DNA of 55,047 nt from Anaerolineae bacterium (GTDB lineage: Bacteria > Chloroflexota > Anaerolineae > Aggregatilineales > Phototrophicaceae): the NCBI GenBank assembly GCA_022843745.1, contig JALHNB010000048.1, positions 1 through 55,047 of the forward strand, written 5' to 3'. Positions 36,252-43,600 of this stretch are shown here, one piece after another (within the stretch, counting starts at the first letter, position 1; every line of letters starts with the position of its first letter). The notes below the pieces were generated by a model that saw nothing but the letters and a program-made list of their open reading frames with translations, was not told the DNA's origin and made no database searches. The translations under genes and the position numbers were made by a program.

Positions 36252-37820
36252 TTACCGGCTGCTTTCTTCCGGCAAAATGACTCGGATACCCGCAGCATAG
36301 GCTTGATCAGCAGGAAAATTGTCGGGCGCTGTGGGAATTTCGTTCTTTTTTAGCTGAATTTTACCTGAACCTTCCCCATCGTCGGATGACGGGGATTCGC
36401 GCCGGAACTCGGAGATATTAACGTAATCAATCCCTTCAATGGCCTCAATCGCCTCGTAAAATTTACTGACATAGAGCTTCTGTGCGAAATCGACCTTATC
36501 GAATGCCAATAAATCTCGTGCCGCTTTTTGCACCTGCGCCCGCACATTCTCTGGCACGTAATAGCTTTTTACGCCGATTTCCGCCGTGATGTAGATGCGG
36601 ACGTAATCCACGTCCTCAATTTCGATCAGCGTAGAGATCGGGCGTTTATCTTCAAAATAAGCCAACAGATTGCCTGTGAGTACATCGCTGACATGACCGC
36701 CGCCCTGGGGCGCAATGAACAATTTGACGGTGTTCCAGCCAGCAGGCTCGGCGCGCACTTTACCAACGCCTTTAAACTCAAGCGCCAGCGCTTTATAGTC
36801 GTCTTCGGTCACAGCGCGTTTGAGCGAACGAAACACGCTCGGCGCATGCAGGACGGCGTGTTCCAGGCTCTCGCGGTCAGCACCCCCGGTGGATGCTTCA
36901 GGGTTCGTGACTTTCGCCGGAATCAAACTCAATTGCGGCGCATCGACAATCGTTTCGATGGCATTGGCCGAAACATTGCCGTGACTGCCACCACCCCGCC
37001 GATAGGTGGCCGTGATGACCGCGCCTCTGCGGGGAATCGCACCGAAAACACCGTCGCCAAAAATGAGCGTGGCGCGCTCCTCATCGTTAATTTCAATAAC
37101 GAAATCCTTCTGTTCTTCACGACTGAACGCCAACGTTTCCTGGAAGATCCAGCTATCAATGATCCCGCCAGCATCCGTCGTCACCACAATGTCTTGGTTG
37201 ATGGCCTGCCCCTGACCCAATGACCGTAGAATCAAGCTTGAATGGGCTAGACGGAAATGCTGGTTGGGCAGGCCGGAAGAAATGCCGATCACTTCATTGC
37301 GCACCAGGCGGCCCTCTTCGACGGGGATACCCACATACACCTTTTTCCCGGCTGTGGTTGAGATTGTGCTGAAGTCAATAGGTAGCGGCACGGTGCGTGT
37401 ATATTCAAAACGCACGCTGGGGCTATCCCGCTGGCTATTGGTGGCGAAAGCGTCGCCCTGATGAATAGTCACTAAACCGTTAAATGCAGCCGGGACAGTC
37501 AGGTCTAGCATCCCCGAGGCTGGGGCTGCTGTCGCCAATCGATAGCCGATCATCCTCAGATGATAGATGATGCTGCTGCGGCTCTGGGCGGTGCCAAGAA
37601 AGCTCTCATTGGCGATCCGATCCTGATAGTAGCTGAGGATGTCGCCCATGTGGGCAAAAAGTTGCAGCAACACATTGCCGAAATCGGCTTCCGATTCCCA
37701 ATCTTTCCACTCAGGGAGCTTATAGGGGATTTGTTCGCGCATGGATTGCAGCAAGCTGTCATAATCGCGCGCCATGTAGTCAATGATGATTTGCTCATTG
37801 GTTCGTTTAATGTCGGCCAT
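36252..37820 (-). CDS. Baseplate J/gp47-like wedge protein
   Basis: The 522-residue product has the expected N-terminal pattern DYMARDYDSLLQSMREQIPY, then LLQLFAHMGDILSYYQDRIANE and the beta-rich middle with LIFGDGVFGAIPRRGAVI. This is the signature of baseplate J-like proteins of contractile tails (P2 gpJ, T4 gp6, Afp11). These form the baseplate wedges that transmit the contraction trigger. The C-terminal region (about 400-520) has further alpha/beta repeats. It follows the gp25 gene by 16 bp. Confidence 0.85.
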   Translation of the reverse strand: MADIKRTNEQIIIDYMARDYDSLLQSMREQIPYKLPEWKDWESEADFGNVLLQLFAHMGDILSYYQDRIANESFLGTAQSRSSIIYHLRMIGYRLATAAPASGMLDLTVPAAFNGLVTIHQGDAFATNSQRDSPSVRFEYTRTVPLPIDFSTISTTAGKKVYVGIPVEEGRLVRNEVIGISSGLPNQHFRLAHSSLILRSLGQGQAINQDIVVTTDAGGIIDSWIFQETLAFSREEQKDFVIEINDEERATLIFGDGVFGAIPRRGAVITATYRRGGGSHGNVSANAIETIVDAPQLSLIPAKVTNPEASTGGADRESLEHAVLHAPSVFRSLKRAVTEDDYKALALEFKGVGKVRAEPAGWNTVKLFIAPQGGGHVSDVLTGNLLAYFEDKRPISTLIEIEDVDYVRIYITAEIGVKSYYVPENVRAQVQKAARDLLAFDKVDFAQKLYVSKFYEAIEAIEGIDYVNISEFRRESPSSDDGEGSGKIQLKKNEIPTAPDNFPADQAYAAGIRVILPEESSR

Positions 37821-37836
37821 TTCTCAACCCTTCTTT

Positions 37837-38208
37837 TCAACGAAAATGAACGCGAACAGCCTGTTTAGTTAAATCTTGTTTTTTGGTATAGGCGATCTCG
37901 ACAGTAATCAACTCATCAGCAGACGACAAAGCCACCATATCCACAATGATCTCATTAACCAGCCAACGTGTCAGCGCCTCGCCAACGGTGAATTCGATAG
38001 CCGCCGCCAGGATAGCCGTATTCGGTTCAAAAATCAGGTTGAACAAGCCGCAGCCAAATTCGGGAAGATTGACTCGTTCGCCAGGCGCAGTAAACAAGAC
38101 CTGGATGATTTTGCCCCGCAGTGCTTCATCGCCGCCGCTGGCGCTCACCCGCCCGTCTGTAATAGTAAGCGGAAAGCCAAACGATAAACTTCGCATCATG
38201 TTAATCAC
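37837..38208 (-). CDS. gpW/gp25-like baseplate wedge protein
   Basis: The 123-residue product matches the gpW/gp25 family (T4 gp25, Afp9): SLSFGFPLTITDG, LFTAPGERVNLPEFGCGL and a C-terminal strand set. In T4 this protein joins wedge to sheath and starts sheath polymerisation. The pattern EFGCGL is close to the catalytic-like Glu patch known in gp25 relatives. The start overlaps the DUF4150 gene by 8 bp. ATG 38208 and a nearby ATG (38196) are both possible. Confidence 0.85.
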   Translation of the reverse strand: MINMMRSLSFGFPLTITDGRVSASGGDEALRGKIIQVLFTAPGERVNLPEFGCGLFNLIFEPNTAILAAAIEFTVGEALTRWLVNEIIVDMVALSSADELITVEIAYTKKQDLTKQAVRVHFR

Positions 38209-38620
38209 CGACCATAACTGTCGGAAACGCGCTCAGAATCATCCCCTGTGCATTGCCATCATTCTGTTCTGTGCTATCCATAAAGCGTGCGATTCCTTTC
38301 TGATTCGGACCATAGACGACGCTGCCGCTGGCCTTTACGACCTTACATGCGCCTTTGGTCTTCCCTTTCTTTACACCCCCGACTGAGCCTGCTTCATCAC
38401 CTGTGCTGGTCTTGACCTCCGAATCCATCAACAATATGTGGTCGCCAGCAGGTCCGACCAGAACTTCTTTGTCGCTCTCATCGGTGATTCCTGTCGCCTG
38501 GTTCAACATGGCAATGTTTGGGTAAGGAATCGGCACGGGCGGCGCGGGTGGCGCGGGCGTCTTGCAAACATCGGGAAAGGCGAATGCGATACCTTTAGCA
38601 GGGGCGATGGGTTTTGACAT
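38201..38620 (-). CDS. DUF4150 PAAR-like tip protein
   Basis: The 139-residue product has the typical DUF4150 start: AFAFPDVCKTPAPP, then PVPIPYPNIAMLNQATGI. DUF4150 is a PAAR-like family that caps VgrG-type spikes in T6SS and sits beside spike genes in eCIS. It includes short Gly-rich strands in the middle (SVGGVKKGKTKGACKV) and ends in ILSAFPTVMVGD. Here it stands between the DUF2169-like adaptor gene and gp25, two genes from the spike gene. It is likely the membrane-piercing tip of this particle. Confidence 0.85.
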   Translation of the reverse strand: MSKPIAPAKGIAFAFPDVCKTPAPPAPPVPIPYPNIAMLNQATGITDESDKEVLVGPAGDHILLMDSEVKTSTGDEAGSVGGVKKGKTKGACKVVKASGSVVYGPNQKGIARFMDSTEQNDGNAQGMILSAFPTVMVGD

Positions 38621-38631
38621 TGCTTTTTCTC

Positions 38632-39879
38632 CTATGGCGATCCACTGACAACCAACTGGCGATAGGAAGCTTCTGGGTGATTATTAAAGGGCCATGCACC
38701 TCGCCACACGCTATAACACCGATTGCGCTCTGGCTCAATGACCAACGTATCAAGCTGCATTCCTACCGCTTCACGCCGCCAATTGGCTTGCTCATCTTCA
38801 CCCACGCCAGCGTAGTAAAAATAGCTAGCGTTCACCTGCTCGGCGCGGAGATGGACACGGTAAGTTACACTGCCTGTGCGCTCAATCGTCACCTGAGCAT
38901 TACTAGAAAGATACGAAAAAGGCGCTGCCTGCGCTGCGCTGCGCGGGTAGCCGTTGTAAAAACGGTTGTTGAAATCCGACGGGAGAGGGTCGCTCAACGG
39001 ATAGGCGTTCGGGTCGCTTGGGAACGTGCCAGCATCTACTTTTCGGGGGCCAACCGCCCGTAGTTCCCAACCCGCAAGCGCCTTCTTACGCGGCGAAACC
39101 GAGATAACGTTGTGGCTGAACCAGACTGAACCATTGACGAGAATACGGTTCAAACCGATCACATCGGTATATCCCACGACGATCATGTCACCCTCTGGCT
39201 TAAAGGCTGCCAGGTCATGCTCGTAACGTAGTGTTGTGTCGGACGCCCAGACGGTTTGATAACTCGCCTCCTCGACTTGCACTTTGTCGTAGAAAACGGT
39301 GCGTGCGTTTTGGGTTGCCATACGCAGAACAACCAGCATTTCTTTTCCCTGCACATCTGTCGGCCACGTACCCACTGCTGAAAAGCGCGTTGGGACGGTA
39401 TTGAGATTGGCATTGAGGACGCAAAGCGTGCGCCCTTCAGCCTCAAGCTGCACATTTTGAATTGCCGCGGCTGTATCAGAGTAAGCCTCAAACGTGAAGA
39501 CGAACTGCCGTCCGCCAAGTGGCTCCTCAAATGTCAGCTTTTGGGTGACACGCCCATTGGCCTTGTTCGATACTTTTAACCTGTGATTCGGGTCGTTCGC
39601 AAGCTCGGTAGTAATCAGGAGTCCGGCCTCAGCCTCCCAATCACTGGGCTTGCCTTCGCTAACCTGCTCAAAATCGCTGTTGGCGAGCAAATTAAACGGC
39701 TGATCCTGCACAAAAACAGGCAGTGCCGCAGCAGGTGTCAATGTACCGGTTGTGCCGTTAACGTTGTAGGTGCGTTTCAGTATGACGGTTCCGGTGCGCT
39801 GAGTCGCGCCACCAGCTTTTCGAAAGCCTGGCACGAACATACCACTGAAACCTTGATGTGTCGGAAAAATCGTTTCCAT
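38632..39879 (-). CDS. DUF2169-like adaptor with inserted carbohydrate-binding module
   Basis: In the 415-residue product, an N-terminal segment (about 25-45, TGTVILKRTYNV) and a C-terminal region from about 210 (LRYEHDLAAFKPEGDMIVVG, then DPLPSDFNNRFYNGYP) follow the DUF2169 pattern. DUF2169 proteins accompany PAAR-like DUF4150 proteins in T6SS as effector adaptors. Between the two parts, residues about 62-208 form a galactose-binding-like beta-sandwich (NLLANSDFEQVSEGKPSDWE and TFEAYSDTAAAIQNVQLEAE), typical of carbohydrate-binding modules. The presence of such an insert is unusual. It is directly followed by the DUF4150 gene. The DUF2169 call rests on motif memory. Confidence 0.6.
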   Translation of the reverse strand: METIFPTHQGFSGMFVPGFRKAGGATQRTGTVILKRTYNVNGTTGTLTPAAALPVFVQDQPFNLLANSDFEQVSEGKPSDWEAEAGLLITTELANDPNHRLKVSNKANGRVTQKLTFEEPLGGRQFVFTFEAYSDTAAAIQNVQLEAEGRTLCVLNANLNTVPTRFSAVGTWPTDVQGKEMLVVLRMATQNARTVFYDKVQVEEASYQTVWASDTTLRYEHDLAAFKPEGDMIVVGYTDVIGLNRILVNGSVWFSHNVISVSPRKKALAGWELRAVGPRKVDAGTFPSDPNAYPLSDPLPSDFNNRFYNGYPRSAAQAAPFSYLSSNAQVTIERTGSVTYRVHLRAEQVNASYFYYAGVGEDEQANWRREAVGMQLDTLVIEPERNRCYSVWRGAWPFNNHPEASYRQLVVSGSP

Positions 39880-39884
39880 AAGAC

Positions 39885-40688
39885 CTACGGGTTGAGATGA
39901 ATAGGCTTGCCGATCAATGTGAACTTGGCCTTTGCCTCAATTACAATTTTTTGCCCCTTAATCTTTACATCTTTTCCTGATTCGATGATCAGGCCCTCAC
40001 TGCTCATGACAATTTTATTGCCGCTGGTAACGCCGTCGGTGATGACGATACCCTTCTCGTCCATGGTGACGAGATTATGTTTGCTGGTCTCGATGGCATG
40101 TTGGATTTCAATGCCTTTTTCGTCCAGCGTGATCGCGTTTTCTTTGCCCCCGTCTTTGTTAATGACCTGATTTATTTTGATACCTTTTTTATCCAGTGTG
40201 ATGACATTGTGTTTGTCTTGGTCAACTACTTGATTGATGACGATCATTTCCTCACCATCCTTGTCTTCAAATTGGATGGTATGGCCTTTCAGGGTCTTGA
40301 TGATTTTGCGCGTCGGCGGATCCTGCTCACTGTCCTCTTCCGCACCGTCGCTGGCATTTGGTTTAGGAAGCTCACTTTCGCCGTCCGGTAAGCTCCAGAA
40401 TGTGCCTACCCAGATTGGAAATTCAAGATCGCCCTCTTCAAACTCGACCCATACGCCGCTGTCCTTTTCAGGGATAAACAGGAAACCCATGTTGGCACTG
40501 CCCCCATAAGGTACGCAGGGCATTGACCAGCCTGTGATAACATCTTTTCCCAGGACGCTTGGCACGCGCAGCTTGAGCCTGCCGAGGTGCTGGGGATCAA
40601 CATTGTCCACGACAAAGCCGCGATATTTGCCATAAAAACGATGCTCAAGGCGTTGAGCCAGGTCGGCGACGATATCTTCCAGATTCAC
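39885..40688 (-). CDS. gpV/VgrG-like spike with C-terminal beta-helix
   Basis: The 267-residue product has the OB-fold region of phage baseplate protein V (about 15-115): FYGKYRGFVVDNVDPQHLGR, then LRVPSVLG and FIPEKDSGVWVEFEEGD. From about 135 a repeating pattern appears: ITLDKKGIKI, ITLDEKGIEI, VTMDEKGIVI, VMSSEGLIIESG. Such repeats form a triangular beta-helix, as in T4 gp5, VgrG and Afp8. It is the central needle below the hub. ATGA overlap with the hub gene means coupled translation of partners. Confidence 0.85.
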   Translation of the reverse strand: MNLEDIVADLAQRLEHRFYGKYRGFVVDNVDPQHLGRLKLRVPSVLGKDVITGWSMPCVPYGGSANMGFLFIPEKDSGVWVEFEEGDLEFPIWVGTFWSLPDGESELPKPNASDGAEEDSEQDPPTRKIIKTLKGHTIQFEDKDGEEMIVINQVVDQDKHNVITLDKKGIKINQVINKDGGKENAITLDEKGIEIQHAIETSKHNLVTMDEKGIVITDGVTSGNKIVMSSEGLIIESGKDVKIKGQKIVIEAKAKFTLIGKPIHLNP

Positions 40689-41806
40689 AGCAGCACTCCT
40701 AATAACCCGCCTGACTCGCCAGTAAAATCCTCTGTTCCTGTGGGGCTGATAGCATTGCGTTTGACGCGAAATTGCTGCGTGTAACTGTCCTGGGTGAAAA
40801 TATGTGTGACATGTGTGACATAGTAGACGCCGCTGTAAAATTCACCAATCCCCTTGATCGTCACGGTTCGTCTGGCTTTGAGGATATGGCTGTACTTGTT
40901 GGCGTCGATTTCGCCCTCCCCTCTCACGAACCACTCCGCCTGATGAAAAACACCTTCGCACAGAGCTGTCATCTCCGGCGTGCCAGTGGCAGCATTCATG
41001 GCGATGTAATGCTGGCCGGGATTCATTCCTCGTGCCAGTAGGTCATTGGCAGTGATACTACCCAGCACTGGCTGATTACTGCTTTCGACGGCAACTTCTA
41101 ACACCTCTTTGTTCGAACGGTCTACCTGGAACATCTTCACATTGGTCGGAGCAAGCGCGTTAACTTCCAGCGAAAAACTGTTCACGTTGGTATCATCGCC
41201 GAAATGGCAGGCTAGGACAGGCTGCGGCTCTTCGTCGATCTGGGGCGGGCGGAAATAGCCCGTTTCCCCCTCAACAAAGCATTCATAGCCATTGCGCAGC
41301 GCCAGCCGTTTAAGAAACTGGATGTCCGTCTCTCGCTGAATAATGGTCGAAACCGCCTTATCGTGGATCACTTTGGTATCTTCGATTTCGAGCTTTAGTT
41401 TGTAATCATCTCTAAATATCTCGGTGGCAATGTCGCTGTCTTTTTTATCCGGCCAGGCTTTCAGTTTATCCTCACGATCCATCAAAACGCTGGCGTCCAT
41501 GCCCCAGATTTCCAGCCAGCATTGGGTCGGGTCGGGATCGAAGTAGGGTCGAACATGGGTGATGAAGCCGGAAATTAACGGTTCGATTTCATCAAAGCCA
41601 GCACTGATGACGACTTTCTTCCAGACCATGAAACGCTCGTTGTCTAAAGGCAGCCAGTCGCTATCCTCTTGCACGAGATTGAAGCGCAGTCGGAACTGGC
41701 TGGTAAGCTGGTCATCCAACTCGACTTCCAGGCTGTCGAGCTGCTCATAAAGTTCCTTGCTGATCTGTTCGCCCTCAATTTCGATCACAAAATTTTCGGT
41801 TGGCAT
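40685..41806 (-). CDS. Phage late control D-like hub protein
   Basis: The 373-residue product matches phage late control gene D/gp27-type hub proteins: FVIEIEGEQISKELYEQLDS at the start, ISGFITHVRPYFD, STIIQRETDIQFLKRLALRN and CEGVFHQAEWFVRGEG. The last motif with RRTVTIKGIG is the usual C-terminal hub region. In T6SS and P2 this ring carries the spike. Here hub and spike are separate genes, as in eCIS and P2 rather than in fused VgrG. Start at ATG 41806 follows the LysM gene by 9 bp. Confidence 0.85.
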   Translation of the reverse strand: MPTENFVIEIEGEQISKELYEQLDSLEVELDDQLTSQFRLRFNLVQEDSDWLPLDNERFMVWKKVVISAGFDEIEPLISGFITHVRPYFDPDPTQCWLEIWGMDASVLMDREDKLKAWPDKKDSDIATEIFRDDYKLKLEIEDTKVIHDKAVSTIIQRETDIQFLKRLALRNGYECFVEGETGYFRPPQIDEEPQPVLACHFGDDTNVNSFSLEVNALAPTNVKMFQVDRSNKEVLEVAVESSNQPVLGSITANDLLARGMNPGQHYIAMNAATGTPEMTALCEGVFHQAEWFVRGEGEIDANKYSHILKARRTVTIKGIGEFYSGVYYVTHVTHIFTQDSYTQQFRVKRNAISPTGTEDFTGESGGLLGVLL

Positions 41807-41815
41807 GGGCTTATC

Positions 41816-42418
41816 CTAGCTGTCCTGTGGGATCGCGATGGGCTTGCCGACGCGGCTGATGGGTTCTGCCGAGCTAACTTCAAAACCAGCGGCAGTCATG
41901 ACAGTGGTCAAGGCAGTGGCGCTGGTATTCATTTGGTTGTAAGTCACAACCACTGTATGTTTAAATTGATCCACCATTATAGTGACTGGTTTACCGTCTA
42001 GTCTGATAGGTTGACCATTCTCTCTAAGCTGCTGCGACACCAACGTCGCCTCTTCCACAAGATTCACATCCATCACACCCACGACAGATGTTAGCGCATT
42101 GAGTAGACTGTTCCAGGAGGGATGAGGGCCGTGGCCCGACCTCACCGGAAATCGATCCGTGACAATGGGCAGCTTGCCGAGTAATGCCTGGGGATTCATA
42201 AAATCGGGATTCGCATCGCAGATGCGCCACCATTTACGAGACTGTCGGTAGAAACGATAGGCCAGATGATCAAGTCGATCCGTTTCTCCAATTGTATGCT
42301 GGAATATCGCGGAAACTTGCGGCAACGGGCGCATATCTTTCGATACCAGGGATCGCCCCCGGACATCTTTAATCACTACATTGGCTATTTTTCGATAACG
42401 CGAAGATTTTGTAAACAT
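41816..42418 (-). CDS. LysM-type eCIS protein
   Basis: The 200-residue product begins with a basic segment and a LysM-like motif, QHTIGETDRLDHLAYRFY with RKWWRICDANPDF. This is the pattern of tail proteins (gpX/Afp-type) that link tube initiator and hub. The C-terminal half (about 85-200) is alpha/beta and does not resemble a second LysM repeat. It stands between the CIS tube-initiator gene and the hub gene, the place such a protein has in other eCIS operons. A role in connecting tube and spike hub is likely. Confidence 0.75.
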   Translation of the reverse strand: MFTKSSRYRKIANVVIKDVRGRSLVSKDMRPLPQVSAIFQHTIGETDRLDHLAYRFYRQSRKWWRICDANPDFMNPQALLGKLPIVTDRFPVRSGHGPHPSWNSLLNALTSVVGVMDVNLVEEATLVSQQLRENGQPIRLDGKPVTIMVDQFKHTVVVTYNQMNTSATALTTVMTAAGFEVSSAEPISRVGKPIAIPQDS

Positions 42419-42423
42419 AAGTT

Positions 42424-43110
42424 TTATCCTGGAAGCACCACGTTCGCAGTATCAACGATATTTGCCAGATTCAACGCCGACATGACCTCTTTCATCGTTT
42501 TTGAGTATTTATAAGCTGGATTCGTGCCTTCGATCACCGTCAGGCCAACCTGAATGGTGGCCCGCAGGGGGTTGAGGTCGGCACTATACAGGGTTTCGGT
42601 GATGTTCATGCTGGTGAAGTTGACCGGCAGCACCCGTTTACGCCCCCAGACAAATAGTACCAGCGGCGGGTTGGGCTTCTGCGTGAAGCTGAAACCGCTG
42701 GACAATCCTAACAACGACCCTAATGCTGCCCCTAATTGGCTTTCTTCTTTGGGATGCAGCATCAACTCCAACGTCGAAAGCTGAGGCTCGATGCCGAACT
42801 GCTCGGTGATTACATCGCCATCATTCAATTTGTCGCTGGCATCCAGTCGGATTTCGAAGTTGATGGTTTCGCGCTGTACGACGACGCGCTGACGTTTCTG
42901 AATCTTCAAGAGGTCGCTTTCGGTGTTATACAACGACTCGCGTCGGGTGGTTTCGCTGGTTTCGCCGGGAATCGAGACTGTCAGGCTGCGGTTACGCTGC
43001 AATTGCAGGGGGTTAAACTGGAACACAACGAACAGCGGCGGGATGGTCAGGCCATATTCGACAAATGCACCGCGCAGAATTTTGGGTTTGTTGCTAAATC
43101 CAGACATCAT
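42424..43110 (-). CDS. CIS tube-initiator protein (Afp7/gp53-like)
   Basis: The 228-residue product has PPLFVVFQFNPLQLQRNRSL near its start, which is the signature of the contractile injection system tube-protein family (Afp7/Pvc7-type), and LVLFVWGRKRVLPVNFTSMN with ETLYSADLNPLRATIQVGL in the middle. These proteins bridge inner tube and baseplate hub. No catalytic motif is present. The C-terminal tail is short and helical. It follows the putative immunity gene by 27 bp, so cargo genes are inserted upstream of the core baseplate genes. Confidence 0.8.
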   Translation of the reverse strand: MMSGFSNKPKILRGAFVEYGLTIPPLFVVFQFNPLQLQRNRSLTVSIPGETSETTRRESLYNTESDLLKIQKRQRVVVQRETINFEIRLDASDKLNDGDVITEQFGIEPQLSTLELMLHPKEESQLGAALGSLLGLSSGFSFTQKPNPPLVLFVWGRKRVLPVNFTSMNITETLYSADLNPLRATIQVGLTVIEGTNPAYKYSKTMKEVMSALNLANIVDTANVVLPG

Positions 43111-43137
43111 TTTCTCTTTCTAAATATTTATCCGGCT

Positions 43138-43593
43138 TCACAATTCAAGGAAGTCAAGCGTGAGCTTGTCATAGTAATCTTTCTCGAACACGATCACTGA
43201 CTCGACTGGATTTTCTGACGCTTCAATTGCGTTAGTTGTGCTCAATCCAAAGCCAAATGTTAACGATAACGAACCAGAGGCAAGCCGTTTTACATCGGGG
43301 TCTATCTTTTTCAACCATTGATCCATCTGGTTGTAGGGAAGACCTAAAAGCTGTTGTCCTCGAAAAGTTGGAATAACTTCCGGCCCAAAAAATTCTACCG
43401 CTACACAGTAATTGGAAGCATGATAGTGAACGTGAACATGGATCGCATTAAAAGAGTCGGCTGGAGATGAGCTGTCTTGCGATTTCATAAACGCTTCGGC
43501 CTTACCACCAAGAACTTTCCTCACGGTTTCCCGTGACATTCCTAATTTAAGCGGACCGACAGCGAGATATGGTGTGATTTCAAACTCTATCAT
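43138..43593 (-). CDS. Putative immunity protein to the DUF4157 effector
   Basis: The 151-residue product is small, single-domain and acidic. It opens with ITPYLAVGPLKLGMSRETVR, a pattern common in immunity proteins of polymorphic toxin loci, and has several aromatic strands (HVHVHYHASNYCVAVEFFG). It lies 7 bp behind the effector gene, the usual place of an immunity gene. It has no signal peptide, so it would act in the cytoplasm. No enzyme motif is seen. The immunity role is inferred from position and composition; a chaperone for loading is an alternative. Confidence 0.6.
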   Translation of the reverse strand: MIEFEITPYLAVGPLKLGMSRETVRKVLGGKAEAFMKSQDSSSPADSFNAIHVHVHYHASNYCVAVEFFGPEVIPTFRGQQLLGLPYNQMDQWLKKIDPDVKRLASGSLSLTFGFGLSTTNAIEASENPVESVIVFEKDYYDKLTLDFLEL

Positions 43594-43600
43594 GCGTGCC

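Noticed and set aside
35760-37223. Long plus-strand frames opposite tail protein I and baseplate J genes (up to 231 codons)
   Set aside because: They are antisense shadows of genes whose products match known baseplate families.
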